Positions 9,340 to 17,439 are shown, counted from the stretch's first letter. The stretch: 64,000 nucleotides of DNA from Bacteroidota bacterium (GCA_026391355.1 JAPLDH010000047.1:124001-188000); one strand, 5' to 3'. Notes: generated from the sequence alone by a model not told the origin. Made by a program: numbers and translations.

Positions 9340-11223
9340 TTATTTGACAATAAAGAATGAATGCCAAAGATGTGTACCAATAACAAGCAGTAATAGTTTA
9401 GTATAATCTCCCTCCTTACGCTTATGTCGCTGGAGCAGTGTGTGTACCATCGACGGCGAAAAGTATTCTGCTTGTTTGCAATACTCAGGACTTAGCATTT
9501 CTTCAGCAAATGTCGGCAACGTTCCGGATAGCCAGGATGAAGAAGGTGCGCGAAGCCCGAACTTCCTCCGGTGGGTAATCGCATGCGGCAAATGAGCGGC
9601 CATAGCAGAGCGCAAAATATGTTTTTCCCGCAGATATTTCATCTTCAGCGTCGGCGGAATATGTGCTGCGCATTGTACTAACTCATGGTCAAGGAATGGC
9701 ACACGCACTTCAAGGGAGTGTGCCATACTCATAGCATCGATCCCATGGGTAATCCAGTTGCCTAATCTCGTCTTAATTTCAATATATTGGATACGTTCAA
9801 ACGGATCCAGGGATGCAAGCCAATCCATATCACACGGCATCTGCCGCATGTTATCGGTTGTGCGCAATTCCTGCGCGATATTTTCACTCCATAATGCATC
9901 CCGGCAATCCGGATAATGCTGCGATATCAAATCGGCATAACTTTCAACCGTAATCGGTCTCCGGGCATAAAACGCCTGGGATTCCAATGGAAATACTTTT
10001 GGCCCTATAGTACCGACCAGCACACATTGTTTCAACCAGCGGGGCATCCGTGAAAAGAGACGCGCCAGTTTATCAATGCGGTACCATGGATAGCCGCCAA
10101 ATAGCTCATCAGCTCCTTCACCTGTCAACACTACCTTAAAACGTTGCGCTGTTTCTTTCGCGAGTAACATCTGAACTATATGGACAGCGGTAATATCCGG
10201 GCGCTCTTCATGCCAGATAGTTTCAGGGTAGAGATCAAAATGATCAGAGGAAAAATGCAAGCGCTGATTTAGGATATTATATCCGGAATATTCTGAGAGA
10301 ATCTTTTTTCTGCGGGTCTCATCGGCACGGGCATCAGCAAAGCTCACTGTGAATGTCTCAACTGGCTTTATTGAGAGGTCGCACATGTGTTTAACAATAG
10401 CACTTGAGTCAATACCCGCACTCAACCATCCGCACACCGGCACATCACTGCGTAAATGCAGCCGGATTGTCTCAATGAATTTTTCCTCCAGTGCTTCACA
10501 CCATTCGCGCTCACTTCGAAACAGGCGTTGAGCGCTGTCTGGCATAAAGGGGACATCCCAGTATTGCTGCACCGTCAGCTCCCCGGTACGATAAACAAAA
10601 TAGTGCCCGGGCAACAGGCTGTTGATTCCCTTGAAGTAGGTACGGTTTCCCAAAACAAATCCGTACCGGAACGTATCTCCAAGTGCACGGGGATCAATGG
10701 CTCGATCAACCATGCCTGTGGTGATAATTGATTTGATTGTCGAAGCAAAGTACAGGTGTCCATCTTTCCCCTTTGTATAAAAAAGCGGCTTGATACCCAT
10801 CCGATCACGGGCACAAAAGAGCTGCCGTTCCTCAGAATCCCATAGGGCGAAGGCAAACATACCACGCAGGTGTCTCAGGCACTCAATACCATACTCTTCA
10901 TAGCAATGTACAACGGTTTCAGTATCACTATGCGTGGTGAAGATATGTCCCTTTTTTTCGAGCTCTGCACGCAACTCAATAAAATTATAAATTTCCCCAT
11001 TGCACACAATTGCAATGGTCTTTTTTTCATTATATACCGGTTGGTTGCCAGAACTGAGATCAATAATACTGAGCCGGCGCATGGCAATACCAATGCCCGG
11101 AGAACGATAGAATCCTTCACCGTCCGGCCCCCGGTGAATCATGCTTTCATTCATAGCCTGAAGTGTGCTGGATTCGGCCATACGATTATTGTCTGAAAAC
11201 GCTACACCACAAATACCACACAT
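9340..11223 (-). CDS. asnB: Asparagine synthase (glutamine-hydrolysing)
   Basis: This 627-residue protein starts MCGICGVAF, so Cys2 is available as the class II glutaminase nucleophile after Met removal. NGEIYNF and the glutaminase RRLSIIDLSSGNQP follow. The synthetase half contains the PP-loop LSAGIDSSAI and GEGADELFGGYPWY, then EVRVPFLDHELV. This is the full-length AsnB architecture, which adds an amide to aspartate or, in biosynthetic clusters, to another carboxylate. Its codons are clearly more GC-rich than those of the next three genes, so it may have a different origin from the rest of the cluster. It is the first gene of the minus-strand series. Confidence 0.92.
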   Translation of the reverse strand: MCGICGVAFSDNNRMAESSTLQAMNESMIHRGPDGEGFYRSPGIGIAMRRLSIIDLSSGNQPVYNEKKTIAIVCNGEIYNFIELRAELEKKGHIFTTHSDTETVVHCYEEYGIECLRHLRGMFAFALWDSEERQLFCARDRMGIKPLFYTKGKDGHLYFASTIKSIITTGMVDRAIDPRALGDTFRYGFVLGNRTYFKGINSLLPGHYFVYRTGELTVQQYWDVPFMPDSAQRLFRSEREWCEALEEKFIETIRLHLRSDVPVCGWLSAGIDSSAIVKHMCDLSIKPVETFTVSFADARADETRRKKILSEYSGYNILNQRLHFSSDHFDLYPETIWHEERPDITAVHIVQMLLAKETAQRFKVVLTGEGADELFGGYPWYRIDKLARLFSRMPRWLKQCVLVGTIGPKVFPLESQAFYARRPITVESYADLISQHYPDCRDALWSENIAQELRTTDNMRQMPCDMDWLASLDPFERIQYIEIKTRLGNWITHGIDAMSMAHSLEVRVPFLDHELVQCAAHIPPTLKMKYLREKHILRSAMAAHLPHAITHRRKFGLRAPSSSWLSGTLPTFAEEMLSPEYCKQAEYFSPSMVHTLLQRHKRKEGDYTKLLLLVIGTHLWHSFFIVK

Positions 11224-11399
11224 ATATCACCCCTTTTCACTTTGTATGCTATTCTTCATTCATTCTTCTATCTGTAAATGACTTCTTTAATTTTATTTTC
11301 CTTATATTGAAGATAAATATACTCTCATTTTTCATTTTAATAAAAATTTTTCTCTTTTTATTTTTTCTTCTTTTTCATAAATATTCCATAAGTGATGCC

Positions 11400-11531
11400 A
11401 TGGCAATCTATGACACTCGGTCTATGCAGCAAATCCTTAACATGAGGAACCGGATGCGGGAAATCTACTCGTCCGGGTCCGTGGGGGAGCGGGGAGGTAA
11501 CGATCCGCTCTACCCGGAAATTCTGAAATAA
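11400..11531 (+). CDS. Possible small protein of 43 residues
   Basis: The frame starts ATG GCA ATC TAT and ends in TAA, encoding MAIYDTRSMQQILNMRNRMR followed by a Gly/Ser-rich stretch and DPLYPEILK. Its base composition is much richer in G+C than the T-rich DNA just before it, and a strong hairpin follows 24 bp after the stop. Both favour a real coding stretch or the tail of a decayed gene. No Shine-Dalgarno is visible and no family was recognised. Confidence 0.25.
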   Translation: MAIYDTRSMQQILNMRNRMREIYSSGSVGERGGNDPLYPEILK

Positions 11532-11554
11532 GAAAAGGAGTGGGGCTACAAAGT

Positions 11555-11587
11555 GAAACCCGCAGAATCACTGACTCCGCGGGTTTC
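11555..11587 (-). terminator. Terminator hairpin after the first hydrogenase operon
   Basis: Nine-base perfect arms GAAACCCGC (11555-11563) and GCGGGTTTC (11579-11587) flank a 15-nt loop. It lies 28 bp beyond the hydC stop. The minus-strand flank is only moderately T-rich, so termination is likely but not certain, and it could also serve the small plus-strand frame. Confidence 0.55.
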
Positions 11588-11614
11588 GGCATCAAGCATT
11601 AACCAAAAAACCAA

Positions 11615-12094
11615 CTAATTGTTGAATTCCTCAACAATATCTTTAACTCCGTCAGGAGATACACGTCCGTAAACTTTTTCGCCCACCATAACGACAGGGG
11701 CGAGACCGCAGGCACCGACGCAACGCAGACAGCTCAATGAGAATTTACCATCGGCTGTTGTTTGTCCTACCTGGATCTTCAATAGCCTTTTGAATTCTTC
11801 GAGCACCTTCTCAGAACCTCTTACGTAGCAAGCCGTTCCAAGGCAAACGGAAATCGGATGTTCCCCTTTCGGGGTCATTGTGAAGAAGGAATAAAACGTT
11901 ACGACCCCGTAAACATGCGCAACAGGCAGATTGAGTTCCTTAGCGATCACTTCCTGCACTTCAGCAGGCAGATAGCCGAAAATTCCCTGGGCTTTATGGA
12001 GGACATTGATCAATTCTCCCTTTTCGTTATTGAATGATTTGCAAACGTCTTTAAGGTCTGTGATTTTCCTTTCCGGTAACTTTATTATAGCCAT
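11615..12094 (-). CDS. hydC: NuoE-like [2Fe-2S] subunit of NAD-linked [FeFe] hydrogenase (HydC/HndA)
   Basis: This 159-residue thioredoxin-fold ferredoxin has the four cluster ligands in NuoE order: CLGTAC in the middle and CLRCVGACGLAP near the C-terminus. The N-terminal helical part (GYLPAEVQEVIAKELNLPVAHVYGVVTFYSFF) is typical of the family. It relays electrons between the flavin subunit (hydB) and the hydrogenase chain. It is the last gene of the operon, 20 bp after hydA. Hnd and HydABC enzymes couple NAD(P)H and ferredoxin to H2, some by electron bifurcation. Which direction runs here cannot be told. Confidence 0.9.
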   Translation of the reverse strand: MAIIKLPERKITDLKDVCKSFNNEKGELINVLHKAQGIFGYLPAEVQEVIAKELNLPVAHVYGVVTFYSFFTMTPKGEHPISVCLGTACYVRGSEKVLEEFKRLLKIQVGQTTADGKFSLSCLRCVGACGLAPVVMVGEKVYGRVSPDGVKDIVEEFNN

Positions 12095-12114
12095 GATCCT
12101 GATTTATTACTGAG

Positions 12115-13887
12115 TTATTCTTCAACAAACACACTGGCGCTCCTGTCAAAATATTTTGTATGTAAAAGATGATGTGATCTGTCACTCCCGGGCGCTCCAA
12201 GAAATTCCTTGTATAAAGAAATAATGAATGGATTTTCATGCGATTTCCGTATCGGTTTTCCTGCATCTTCACGGTAAAGGGCAGAGGCACGTTTTTTCAG
12301 TATAGCGGAATCGCCATGATGGTAAGGTTGTCCACCACCACCTATACAACCACCGGGGCAGGCCATGATCTCGATGGCATGGAACTGACTCTTCCCTTCT
12401 TTGATATCTTCAAGCAGTTTCCTTGCATTTCCGAGTCCATGGGCGATGCCAATGTTCAATAGCAAACCATTGAAATCAATGGTTGCGTGACGGATGCTTT
12501 CAAACCCGCGAAGTTCATTAAAATCGACCTTTGCCAGTTTTTTGTGGGTGTAAAGTTCATATGCTGTTCTGCAGGCTGCCTCGATGACTCCGCCGGTTGT
12601 TCCGAATATTACACTGGCACCGGTTGACTCACCCATCGGTTTGTCAAATTCTTCTTCCGGCATGGCATCGAAATCGATATTGGCCAGTTTTATAAAGGCA
12701 GCAAGCTCACGTGTGGAAATGGAGTAATTTACATCCGGATCACCGCTGACCTTGAATTCATCGCGCTGGCATTCATACTTTTTTGCCAGGCAGGGCATGA
12801 TCGATACCACGATCATGTTCTTCCGGTCGATACCAAGTTTCTTTGCAAAATATTCCTTTGCGATCGGACCAAACATCTGTTGGGGTGATTTAGCAGTAGA
12901 AGGAATATCCCTGAGTTCCGGAAAATGGTGCTCAAAGAAGTTCACCCAGCCGGGACAACAGGAGGTAAGAATCGGTAGTTGAACGGAGGGGTCACCCTCG
13001 AGGTAACGTGTAAGACGGTCGAGTAATTCTGTCCCCTCTTCCATGATCGTCAGGTCAGCAGCAAAGTCTGTGTCGAAAACATAGTCAAATCCAAGTCTGC
13101 GTAGTGCTGCAACCATCTTTCCCGTTACCAGAGTGCCCGGCTCAAGGCCAAATTCCTCTCCCAGAGCAGCTCTGACAGCAGGTGCTGTTTGAACAACAAC
13201 AGTTTTAGCTGGGTCTGCGAGTGCATTGATCACATTTCGCGTGTGGTCAACTTCGGTCAGGGCACCGGTGGGGCAAACAGATACACATTGTCCACAGTAA
13301 GTACAGGTAGATTTTTCGAGATTCATTTCGAATGCCGGGGCCACCACTGCCATAAAACCTCTGTTGACGGCAGAAAGCGCACCTACCGTCTGAACTTCAT
13401 TACACATCATTTCACACCGCCGGCACATGATACACTTATCCACATCCCGGATGATGGCAGGCGACGTATCTTTACGATAGGTCGACTGTTCACCCTGGTA
13501 AGGTATCTCACGAACGCCAAGTTGCTGTGCCATGCTCTGGAGTTCACAACTTCCCGATTTAGCACAGGTCAGACATTCGGCCGGATGATCAGACAAGATC
13601 AACTCCAGAACAGTTCTGCGTGCGTTCAATACCCTGATTGAATGTGTGTTTACTTCCATACCCCCTGAAACCAACGTTGTACAAGCAGGTGCGAGGTTTC
13701 TCCTTCCTTTCACTTCCACCACACAGATCCGGCATCCTCCAGGACGGTTTTCAATGTTCATATCCTTCAACTGAAAATAGCACAGGGTAGGTATATCAAT
13801 GCCAACGGTTTTGGCTGCCTTAAGTATCGTGGTATCTTTTTCGGCTTCAACGGGTTTACCGTCAATTGTCAGTTTTATCAATTCCAT
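12115..13887 (-). CDS. hydA: [FeFe]-hydrogenase catalytic subunit
   Basis: This 590-residue protein begins with a [2Fe-2S] domain (PTLCYFQ...CRICVVE). The His-Cys3 cluster region (HPAECLTCAKSGSCELQ) and two [4Fe-4S] clusters (CIMCRRCEMMC, CTYCGQCVSVCP) follow. All three H-cluster motifs are present: TSCCPGW, MPCLAKKYE and MACPGGCIGGGGQP. The fold ends with the small-subunit-like C-terminal domain. The start at 13887 was chosen because MELIKLTIDG is the usual opening of the [2Fe-2S] domain and GGAGG lies at 13896-13900. A longer in-frame start exists but would overlap hydB. It is 13 bp downstream of hydB. HydEFG maturases are not in the window. Confidence 0.95.
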   Translation of the reverse strand: MELIKLTIDGKPVEAEKDTTILKAAKTVGIDIPTLCYFQLKDMNIENRPGGCRICVVEVKGRRNLAPACTTLVSGGMEVNTHSIRVLNARRTVLELILSDHPAECLTCAKSGSCELQSMAQQLGVREIPYQGEQSTYRKDTSPAIIRDVDKCIMCRRCEMMCNEVQTVGALSAVNRGFMAVVAPAFEMNLEKSTCTYCGQCVSVCPTGALTEVDHTRNVINALADPAKTVVVQTAPAVRAALGEEFGLEPGTLVTGKMVAALRRLGFDYVFDTDFAADLTIMEEGTELLDRLTRYLEGDPSVQLPILTSCCPGWVNFFEHHFPELRDIPSTAKSPQQMFGPIAKEYFAKKLGIDRKNMIVVSIMPCLAKKYECQRDEFKVSGDPDVNYSISTRELAAFIKLANIDFDAMPEEEFDKPMGESTGASVIFGTTGGVIEAACRTAYELYTHKKLAKVDFNELRGFESIRHATIDFNGLLLNIGIAHGLGNARKLLEDIKEGKSQFHAIEIMACPGGCIGGGGQPYHHGDSAILKKRASALYREDAGKPIRKSHENPFIISLYKEFLGAPGSDRSHHLLHTKYFDRSASVFVEE

Positions 13888-13900
13888 TTCTGCGTCCTCC

Positions 13901-15364
13901 TTAATTAATGAAAATCGCATTGAATTTGCACTTCTCCATACATGCTCCGCATTTAATGCATTTCTCAGGATCAATATAATGGGCCTGCTTGCGTTCGCCT
14001 GAGATCGCATTGACCGGGCAATTCCTTGCACAGAGCGTACAGCCGATGCACTTTTCCTCATCGATAATATAGGTCATCAGCGATTTACAAACTTTCGATT
14101 TGCATTTCTTATAGGTCACATGATCGATGTATTCATCGTAAAAATTGTCGAGGGTCGAGAGCACAGGATTGGGAGAACTTTGTCCTAATCCGCAAAGTGA
14201 AGTATCAATGATCACCTTCCCGAGGTTTTTCAGTTTATCCAGATCTTCAAGGATACCATTCCCTTGTGTGATCTTTTCCAGGATCTCAAACAATCGTTTA
14301 TTCCCGATACGACAAGGGGAGCATTTTCCACAGGATTCTTCAACTGTAAATTCAAGGTAAAATTTGGCAATGGCCACCATGCAATCGTCTTCATCCATCA
14401 CGATCATGCCGCCAGAGCCCATCATGGACCCTGCTGCGATCAGGTTATCATAATCGATAGGAATGTCAAGGTGTTTCACAGTGAGGCACCCGCCCGATGG
14501 GCCACCCGTTTGGGCTGCCTTGAATGCTTTGCCATCTCTGATTCCACCACCAATCTCGTATATGACTTCCCTCAGGGTCGTTCCCATCGGGACTTCAACC
14601 AGCCCTACATTATTTATTTTTCCGGCAAGGGCAAAAACCTTGGTTCCTTTGGATTTTGCGGAACCAATAGAAGCAAACCAATCGGCTCCTTTATTGATAA
14701 TGACCGGAATGTTTGCATAAGTCTCAACATTGTTAACATTGGAAGGTTTTCCAAGGTATCCTGATTCGGAAGGGAAGGGCGGCTTTACCGTGGGTTCACC
14801 ACGAAGGCCTTCCATTGAATGGATGAGTGCTGTTTCCTCTCCGCAAACAAAGGCGCCTGCGCCATATCGGATCTCGATATCGAAACAGAATCCTGTTCCC
14901 AAAATCTGATCGCCCAGGAATCCATATTCCCTTGCCTGCTTCATTGCAATCTTTAGCCGTTCTATGGCAAGCGGGTATTCAGCCCTGATATAAACCAATC
15001 CTTTGCTTGCACCGGTGCAATAGCCATTGATTGCCATTGCCTCCAGTACTGAGTGTGGGTCACCTTCCAAAACTGAACGGTCCATAAATGCACCGGGGTC
15101 ACCCTCATCTGCGTTACAGACCACATATTTCTGGTCGCCATGAACCTTACGCGTGATTTCCCATTTTAATCCGGTTGGGAATCCACCGCCTCCGCGACCG
15201 CGAAGACCTGATTTCTTGATGATTTCAATGGTTGCTTCAGGAGTTAATTCGGTGAGTACTTTGCCCAATGCGAGGTAGCCATCCTTTGCAATATAGTCTT
15301 CGATCCTTTCGGGGTCGATGACCCCGCAGTTTCTTAATGCAATACGCAATTGTTTCTGTTTCAT
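13901..15364 (-). CDS. hydB: NuoF-like NAD(P)/FMN subunit of [FeFe] hydrogenase (HydB/HndC)
   Basis: This 487-residue protein contains the NADH/FMN-binding Rossmann-like region (SGLRGRGGGGFPTG, GAGAYVCGEETALIHSMEG). The NuoF [4Fe-4S] ligands follow (ESCGKCSPCRIG, plus a later CGLGQ). A C-terminal pair of ferredoxin clusters is present (CIGCTLCARNCP and CIKCGACMEKC). It lacks the N-terminal thioredoxin-like [2Fe-2S] domain found in some HndC proteins; that module is encoded separately by the preceding gene. It should be the site of NAD(P) chemistry and flavin-based electron splitting. It lies 17 bp after the upstream gene and 13 bp before hydA. Confidence 0.93.
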   Translation of the reverse strand: MKQKQLRIALRNCGVIDPERIEDYIAKDGYLALGKVLTELTPEATIEIIKKSGLRGRGGGGFPTGLKWEITRKVHGDQKYVVCNADEGDPGAFMDRSVLEGDPHSVLEAMAINGYCTGASKGLVYIRAEYPLAIERLKIAMKQAREYGFLGDQILGTGFCFDIEIRYGAGAFVCGEETALIHSMEGLRGEPTVKPPFPSESGYLGKPSNVNNVETYANIPVIINKGADWFASIGSAKSKGTKVFALAGKINNVGLVEVPMGTTLREVIYEIGGGIRDGKAFKAAQTGGPSGGCLTVKHLDIPIDYDNLIAAGSMMGSGGMIVMDEDDCMVAIAKFYLEFTVEESCGKCSPCRIGNKRLFEILEKITQGNGILEDLDKLKNLGKVIIDTSLCGLGQSSPNPVLSTLDNFYDEYIDHVTYKKCKSKVCKSLMTYIIDEEKCIGCTLCARNCPVNAISGERKQAHYIDPEKCIKCGACMEKCKFNAIFIN

Positions 15365-15381
15365 CCTGGTATCCTCCTCAT

Positions 15382-15780
15382 TTACTGGCTTATGACAGTT
15401 TCATAATTGACCGGGATCACTCCGTCGGGCAGTTCTCCTTTACGGATATATCGTTCAATGATCTCATCTGCCTTTCGCGTATTGACAAACCCGAAAACCA
15501 CAGGGTTTTTTCCTGGAATGGTTACTTCTATGGTTGGTTCAGCATAACAATATGACATGCAGCCTGTTTGGGTAACCATTGCAGGAATGTTTCTCTTCTC
15601 CAGTTCCTCTTTGAAATAGTCAAATACAGGACGGGCTCCAGATGCCTGACCACAGGTTGCCATAGCCACTTTCACCTGGATGATGCTGTCGGGGTGATCC
15701 AACAATGAATATGATTCCATCTTTTCTTTCAGAGAATCACGAAGCTTTTTCAGTTCTGTTAATGACGTTATCTTTGTCAT
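15382..15780 (-). CDS. hndB: Thioredoxin-like [2Fe-2S] ferredoxin subunit (HndB-like)
   Basis: This 132-residue protein has a short helical N-terminus and then a thioredoxin-like ferredoxin fold with Cys pairs at MATCGQASG and QTGCMSYCYAEP. This is the HndB arrangement seen at the head of four-gene NADP/NAD-reducing [FeFe]-hydrogenase operons. It probably docks on HydB and carries an extra [2Fe-2S] cluster. It is the first gene of the operon. A long 5' leader precedes it, with a candidate promoter at 15969-15999. Confidence 0.88.
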   Translation of the reverse strand: MTKITSLTELKKLRDSLKEKMESYSLLDHPDSIIQVKVAMATCGQASGARPVFDYFKEELEKRNIPAMVTQTGCMSYCYAEPTIEVTIPGKNPVVFGFVNTRKADEIIERYIRKGELPDGVIPVNYETVISQ

Positions 15781-15810
15781 CGCTTTTCGTTTTTCGATTT
15801 TAATTTTTTC

Positions 15811-15863
15811 ACCTCAACCCCCGTCCCCTTCTCCTTAAGGAGAAGGGGTGCAGGGGATGAGGT
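15811..15863. repeat. Nested inverted repeat in the hydrogenase operon leader
   Basis: A 24-bp perfect palindrome at 15825-15848 (half CCCCTTCTCCTT) sits inside outer arms ACCTCA (15811-15816) and TGAGGT (15858-15863), with C-rich and G-rich stretches between. It would form one long hairpin in the leader RNA. Its sequence style (CCCCGTCCCCTTCTCC) looks like a dispersed palindromic repeat rather than a gene-specific regulator. Confidence 0.65.
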
Positions 15864-15968
15864 GCATGGTAATTTCCCCGTCCCGAGTATTCGGGGCCCT
15901 GGGGTTCATACCAATTGATTTCCGATTTTTCAGATCTGTACCAGGGGTTCTTTCCCAAAAATCTTTTG

Positions 15969-15999
15969 CAAAAGTAAGAAGGATAAAAATCATATACAA
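15969..15999 (-). promoter_or_regulatory. Candidate promoter of the first hydrogenase operon
   Basis: On the minus strand a TTG (-33-like, about 15997-15999) is followed after 20 nt by TACTTTTG (15976 to 15969), which matches the Bacteroidota -7 box TAnnTTTG. Transcription from here would give a leader of roughly 180 nt that includes the nested inverted repeat. Confidence 0.5.
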
Positions 16000-16006
16000 G
16001 AAAATA

Positions 16007-16024
16007 TTGTTAAATATTTCACAT
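16007..16024. promoter_or_regulatory. Crp/Fnr-like dyad upstream of the first hydrogenase operon
   Basis: TTGTTA-AATATT-TCACAT has imperfect 6-bp arms around a 6-bp spacer. It overlaps the perfect dyad TTCACA-T-TGTGAA (16018-16030). It lies just upstream of the candidate promoter and resembles the dyads at 35291 and 47514. This is the weakest of the three. Confidence 0.35.
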
Positions 16025-16108
16025 TGTGAATAAAATAACAGAAGACAGTTTTAATTTTATCTGCAGTGATCATTATGTAGTTAGAAATCTGTACGATGTA
16101 ATTGTGGA

Positions 16109-16140
16109 GTGACACAGTAACACGGTGACACAGTGACATA
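16109..16140. repeat. 8-nt-periodic array, left side of the four-helix-bundle gene
   Basis: Four octads in register follow GTRACACR (GTGACACA, GTAACACG, then two close variants). The same unit in inverted orientation lies at 16621-16652, on the other side of the gene at 16161-16601. Confidence 0.7.
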
Positions 16141-16160
16141 GAAAAAAAGAAAATTTTGTA

Positions 16161-16601
16161 TTGTTGAAAAATTATTCAGGTTTTTTGTGTGACCTTTTAT
16201 TGTTTTTCCGATTAATCAAGAAAACCCTGAAGACGCATAAAGATTTGGACGTTTGGAAAGACAGTATCGAGCTTGTCATATTAATTCATAAACTTACTGA
16301 TCATTTTCCAAAAAAGGAAGAGTATAGATTAACAAGCCAGATTTGCAGAGCTGTAGTATCGATTCCTTCCAATATCAGCGAGGGATCCGCTAGAAATTAT
16401 CCCGCCGAATTTCTTCGATTTTTGCATATATCTCAGGGAAGCCTGTCGGAATTAGAGACACAAATAATCATCGCGTATAAACTGCATTATCTTAATGATG
16501 ATCAATATAAAGAGGTGGATGGGAGATTGATCAGGATAAATGCACAACTTTCGGGGTTAATAAAATATGTCGAACGGAAATCTAAACAAAAGGTGCAATG
16601 A
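16161..16601 (+). CDS. Four-helix-bundle protein (23S rRNA intervening-sequence/S23 family)
   Basis: This protein matches the four-helix-bundle family known from 23S rRNA intervening sequences: KDLDVWKDSIELVILIHKLTDHFPKKE, then LTSQICRAVVSIPSNISEGSAR, then FLRFLHISQGSLSELETQI. The conserved core begins about residue 24 (KTHKDLDVW). The first 22 residues encoded from the only ATG (16161) are not typical of the family, so the true start may be a non-ATG codon near 16227. The biochemical role is unknown; relatives bind nucleic acid or partner with reverse transcriptases. The gene is bounded by inverted 8-nt-repeat arrays, suggesting it moved as a unit. Confidence 0.85.
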   Translation: MLKNYSGFLCDLLLFFRLIKKTLKTHKDLDVWKDSIELVILIHKLTDHFPKKEEYRLTSQICRAVVSIPSNISEGSARNYPAEFLRFLHISQGSLSELETQIIIAYKLHYLNDDQYKEVDGRLIRINAQLSGLIKYVERKSKQKVQ

Positions 16602-16620
16602 TCGACCTCTAACCACTTGT

Positions 16621-16652
16621 ACTTTGTTACTATGTTACTGTGTCACTGTGTT
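16621..16652. repeat. 8-nt-periodic array, right side of the four-helix-bundle gene
   Basis: Four octads in register follow ACTRTGTY (ACTTTGTT, ACTATGTT, then two variants). This is the reverse complement of the left array unit. The array runs over the stop codon of the response regulator (16643-16645), so that protein's last residues (VVTQ) are encoded by repeat units. Confidence 0.7.
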
Positions 16653-17341
16653 ACTACCAGCCTATACCCATTCCCATGAATGTTGATGATCTCGATGGAA
16701 GGATCGGGTTTGAGGTATTTGCGCAGGCGCGCGATGAAAACGTCCATGCTGCGTGTTGTGAAATAATTATCAGTACCCCAGATTTTCCCGAGGGCATCTT
16801 TCCGGGAGAGAATTCCATCTTTTGCCCTGACCATCATTTTTAGTAGTTCAGTCTCCTTGGGTGATAATATTTGAACCTGTTTGTCAAAAATGAGCTGGCG
16901 AAGACGGTGGTTAAAGGTAAACCGGCCGATCGATATCTCTTCCTGCTCAGTTTCAGATTCTGAATTCTCCATATTTCGTTTCAGGATTGCACTGATCTTG
17001 CACAAAAGTACTTCAGAGTCGAAAGGTTTGGTGAGGTAATCATCGGCACCAATCCTGAATCCTTCCAGGATATCCTGTTTCAATGTTTTAGCGGTAAGAA
17101 AGATCAGGGGTAACTTTTCATCGATCTTCTTTATTTCCCTGGCAAGGGTGAAGCCATCCATTTCTGGCATCATGATATCCAGAATACAAAGATCAAAAGA
17201 GCTGTTCCTGAAGGCTGACAGACCTTGTTTACCGTCTTGTTTCAAAATAACTTCATATTCAGTAAGCTCAAGATAGGACTTCAGGATGGAACCAAAGTTC
17301 GGATCGTCTTCAACTAAAAGTATCTTTGTTTTTCTTGACAT
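16643..17341 (-). CDS. OmpR/PhoB-family response regulator
   Basis: This 232-residue protein has a receiver domain at residues about 5-120 (LLVEDD, phospho-acceptor Asp55 in LCILDIMMPEMDGF, LTAK, and Lys in DDYLTKPF). A winged-helix DNA-binding domain follows (LSPKETELLKMMVRAKDG, TRSMDVFIARLRKYLKPD, GNGYRLV). The start at 17341 was preferred because MSRKTKILLVEDD is the canonical beginning; a 14-residue longer frame has no support. It follows the histidine kinase gene by 98 bp, and the gap contains an inverted repeat. The natural end GYRL is extended by VVTQ encoded in a repeat array. Likely target: TTAAC boxes at 19345-19381. Confidence 0.93.
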   Translation of the reverse strand: MSRKTKILLVEDDPNFGSILKSYLELTEYEVILKQDGKQGLSAFRNSSFDLCILDIMMPEMDGFTLAREIKKIDEKLPLIFLTAKTLKQDILEGFRIGADDYLTKPFDSEVLLCKISAILKRNMENSESETEQEEISIGRFTFNHRLRQLIFDKQVQILSPKETELLKMMVRAKDGILSRKDALGKIWGTDNYFTTRSMDVFIARLRKYLKPDPSIEIINIHGNGYRLVVTQ

Positions 17342-17378
17342 GTTACCACTGCAATTTTGAATTATGATTTTTGATGTA

Positions 17379-17433
17379 CCCACCCCGACCTTCAGTCTTC
17401 CCCTCCCTCCTTTAGGGAGGGGTTAGGGGTGGG
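17379..17433. repeat. Nested inverted repeat between kinase and regulator genes
   Basis: Inner arms CCCCTCCCT (17400-17408) and AGGGAGGGG (17414-17422) enclose a 5-nt loop. Outer arms CCCACCCC (17379-17386) and GGGGTGGG (17426-17433) surround them. It resembles the repeat at 15811-15863 in layout and in its C-rich/G-rich style. It may attenuate read-through into the regulator or be a dispersed palindrome. Confidence 0.6.
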
Positions 17434-17439
17434 TAGTTA

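Larger units (their letters stand above)
11224..11614. other. Intergenic region between asnB and the first hydrogenase operon
   Basis: This 391-bp gap separates asnB (upstream side) from the end of the hydrogenase operon. Its left part (about 11230-11395) is extremely T-rich on the plus strand with no recognisable gene. The right part holds a short possible reading frame (11400-11531) and a hairpin (11555-11587). An asnB promoter should lie in the left part, but no clear TAnnTTTG box was assigned. Confidence 0.6.
15781..16108. other. Leader and promoter region of the first hydrogenase operon
   Basis: No gene was seen in this stretch. From the operon outward it holds a nested inverted repeat (15811-15863), the candidate promoter (15969-15999) and a Crp-like dyad (16007-16024). 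The octad array and four-helix-bundle gene follow. Confidence 0.7.

Noticed and set aside
11163-11399. N-terminal extension of the small plus-strand frame at 11400
   Set aside because: It overlaps the start of asnB antisense and then runs through T-rich DNA encoding only Phe, Leu and Ile, so it is not coding.
13888-14061. A longer N-terminus for the first hydA
   Set aside because: It would overlap hydB by 161 bp and lacks family similarity, while 13887 has a strong GGAGG site and the usual [2Fe-2S] opening.
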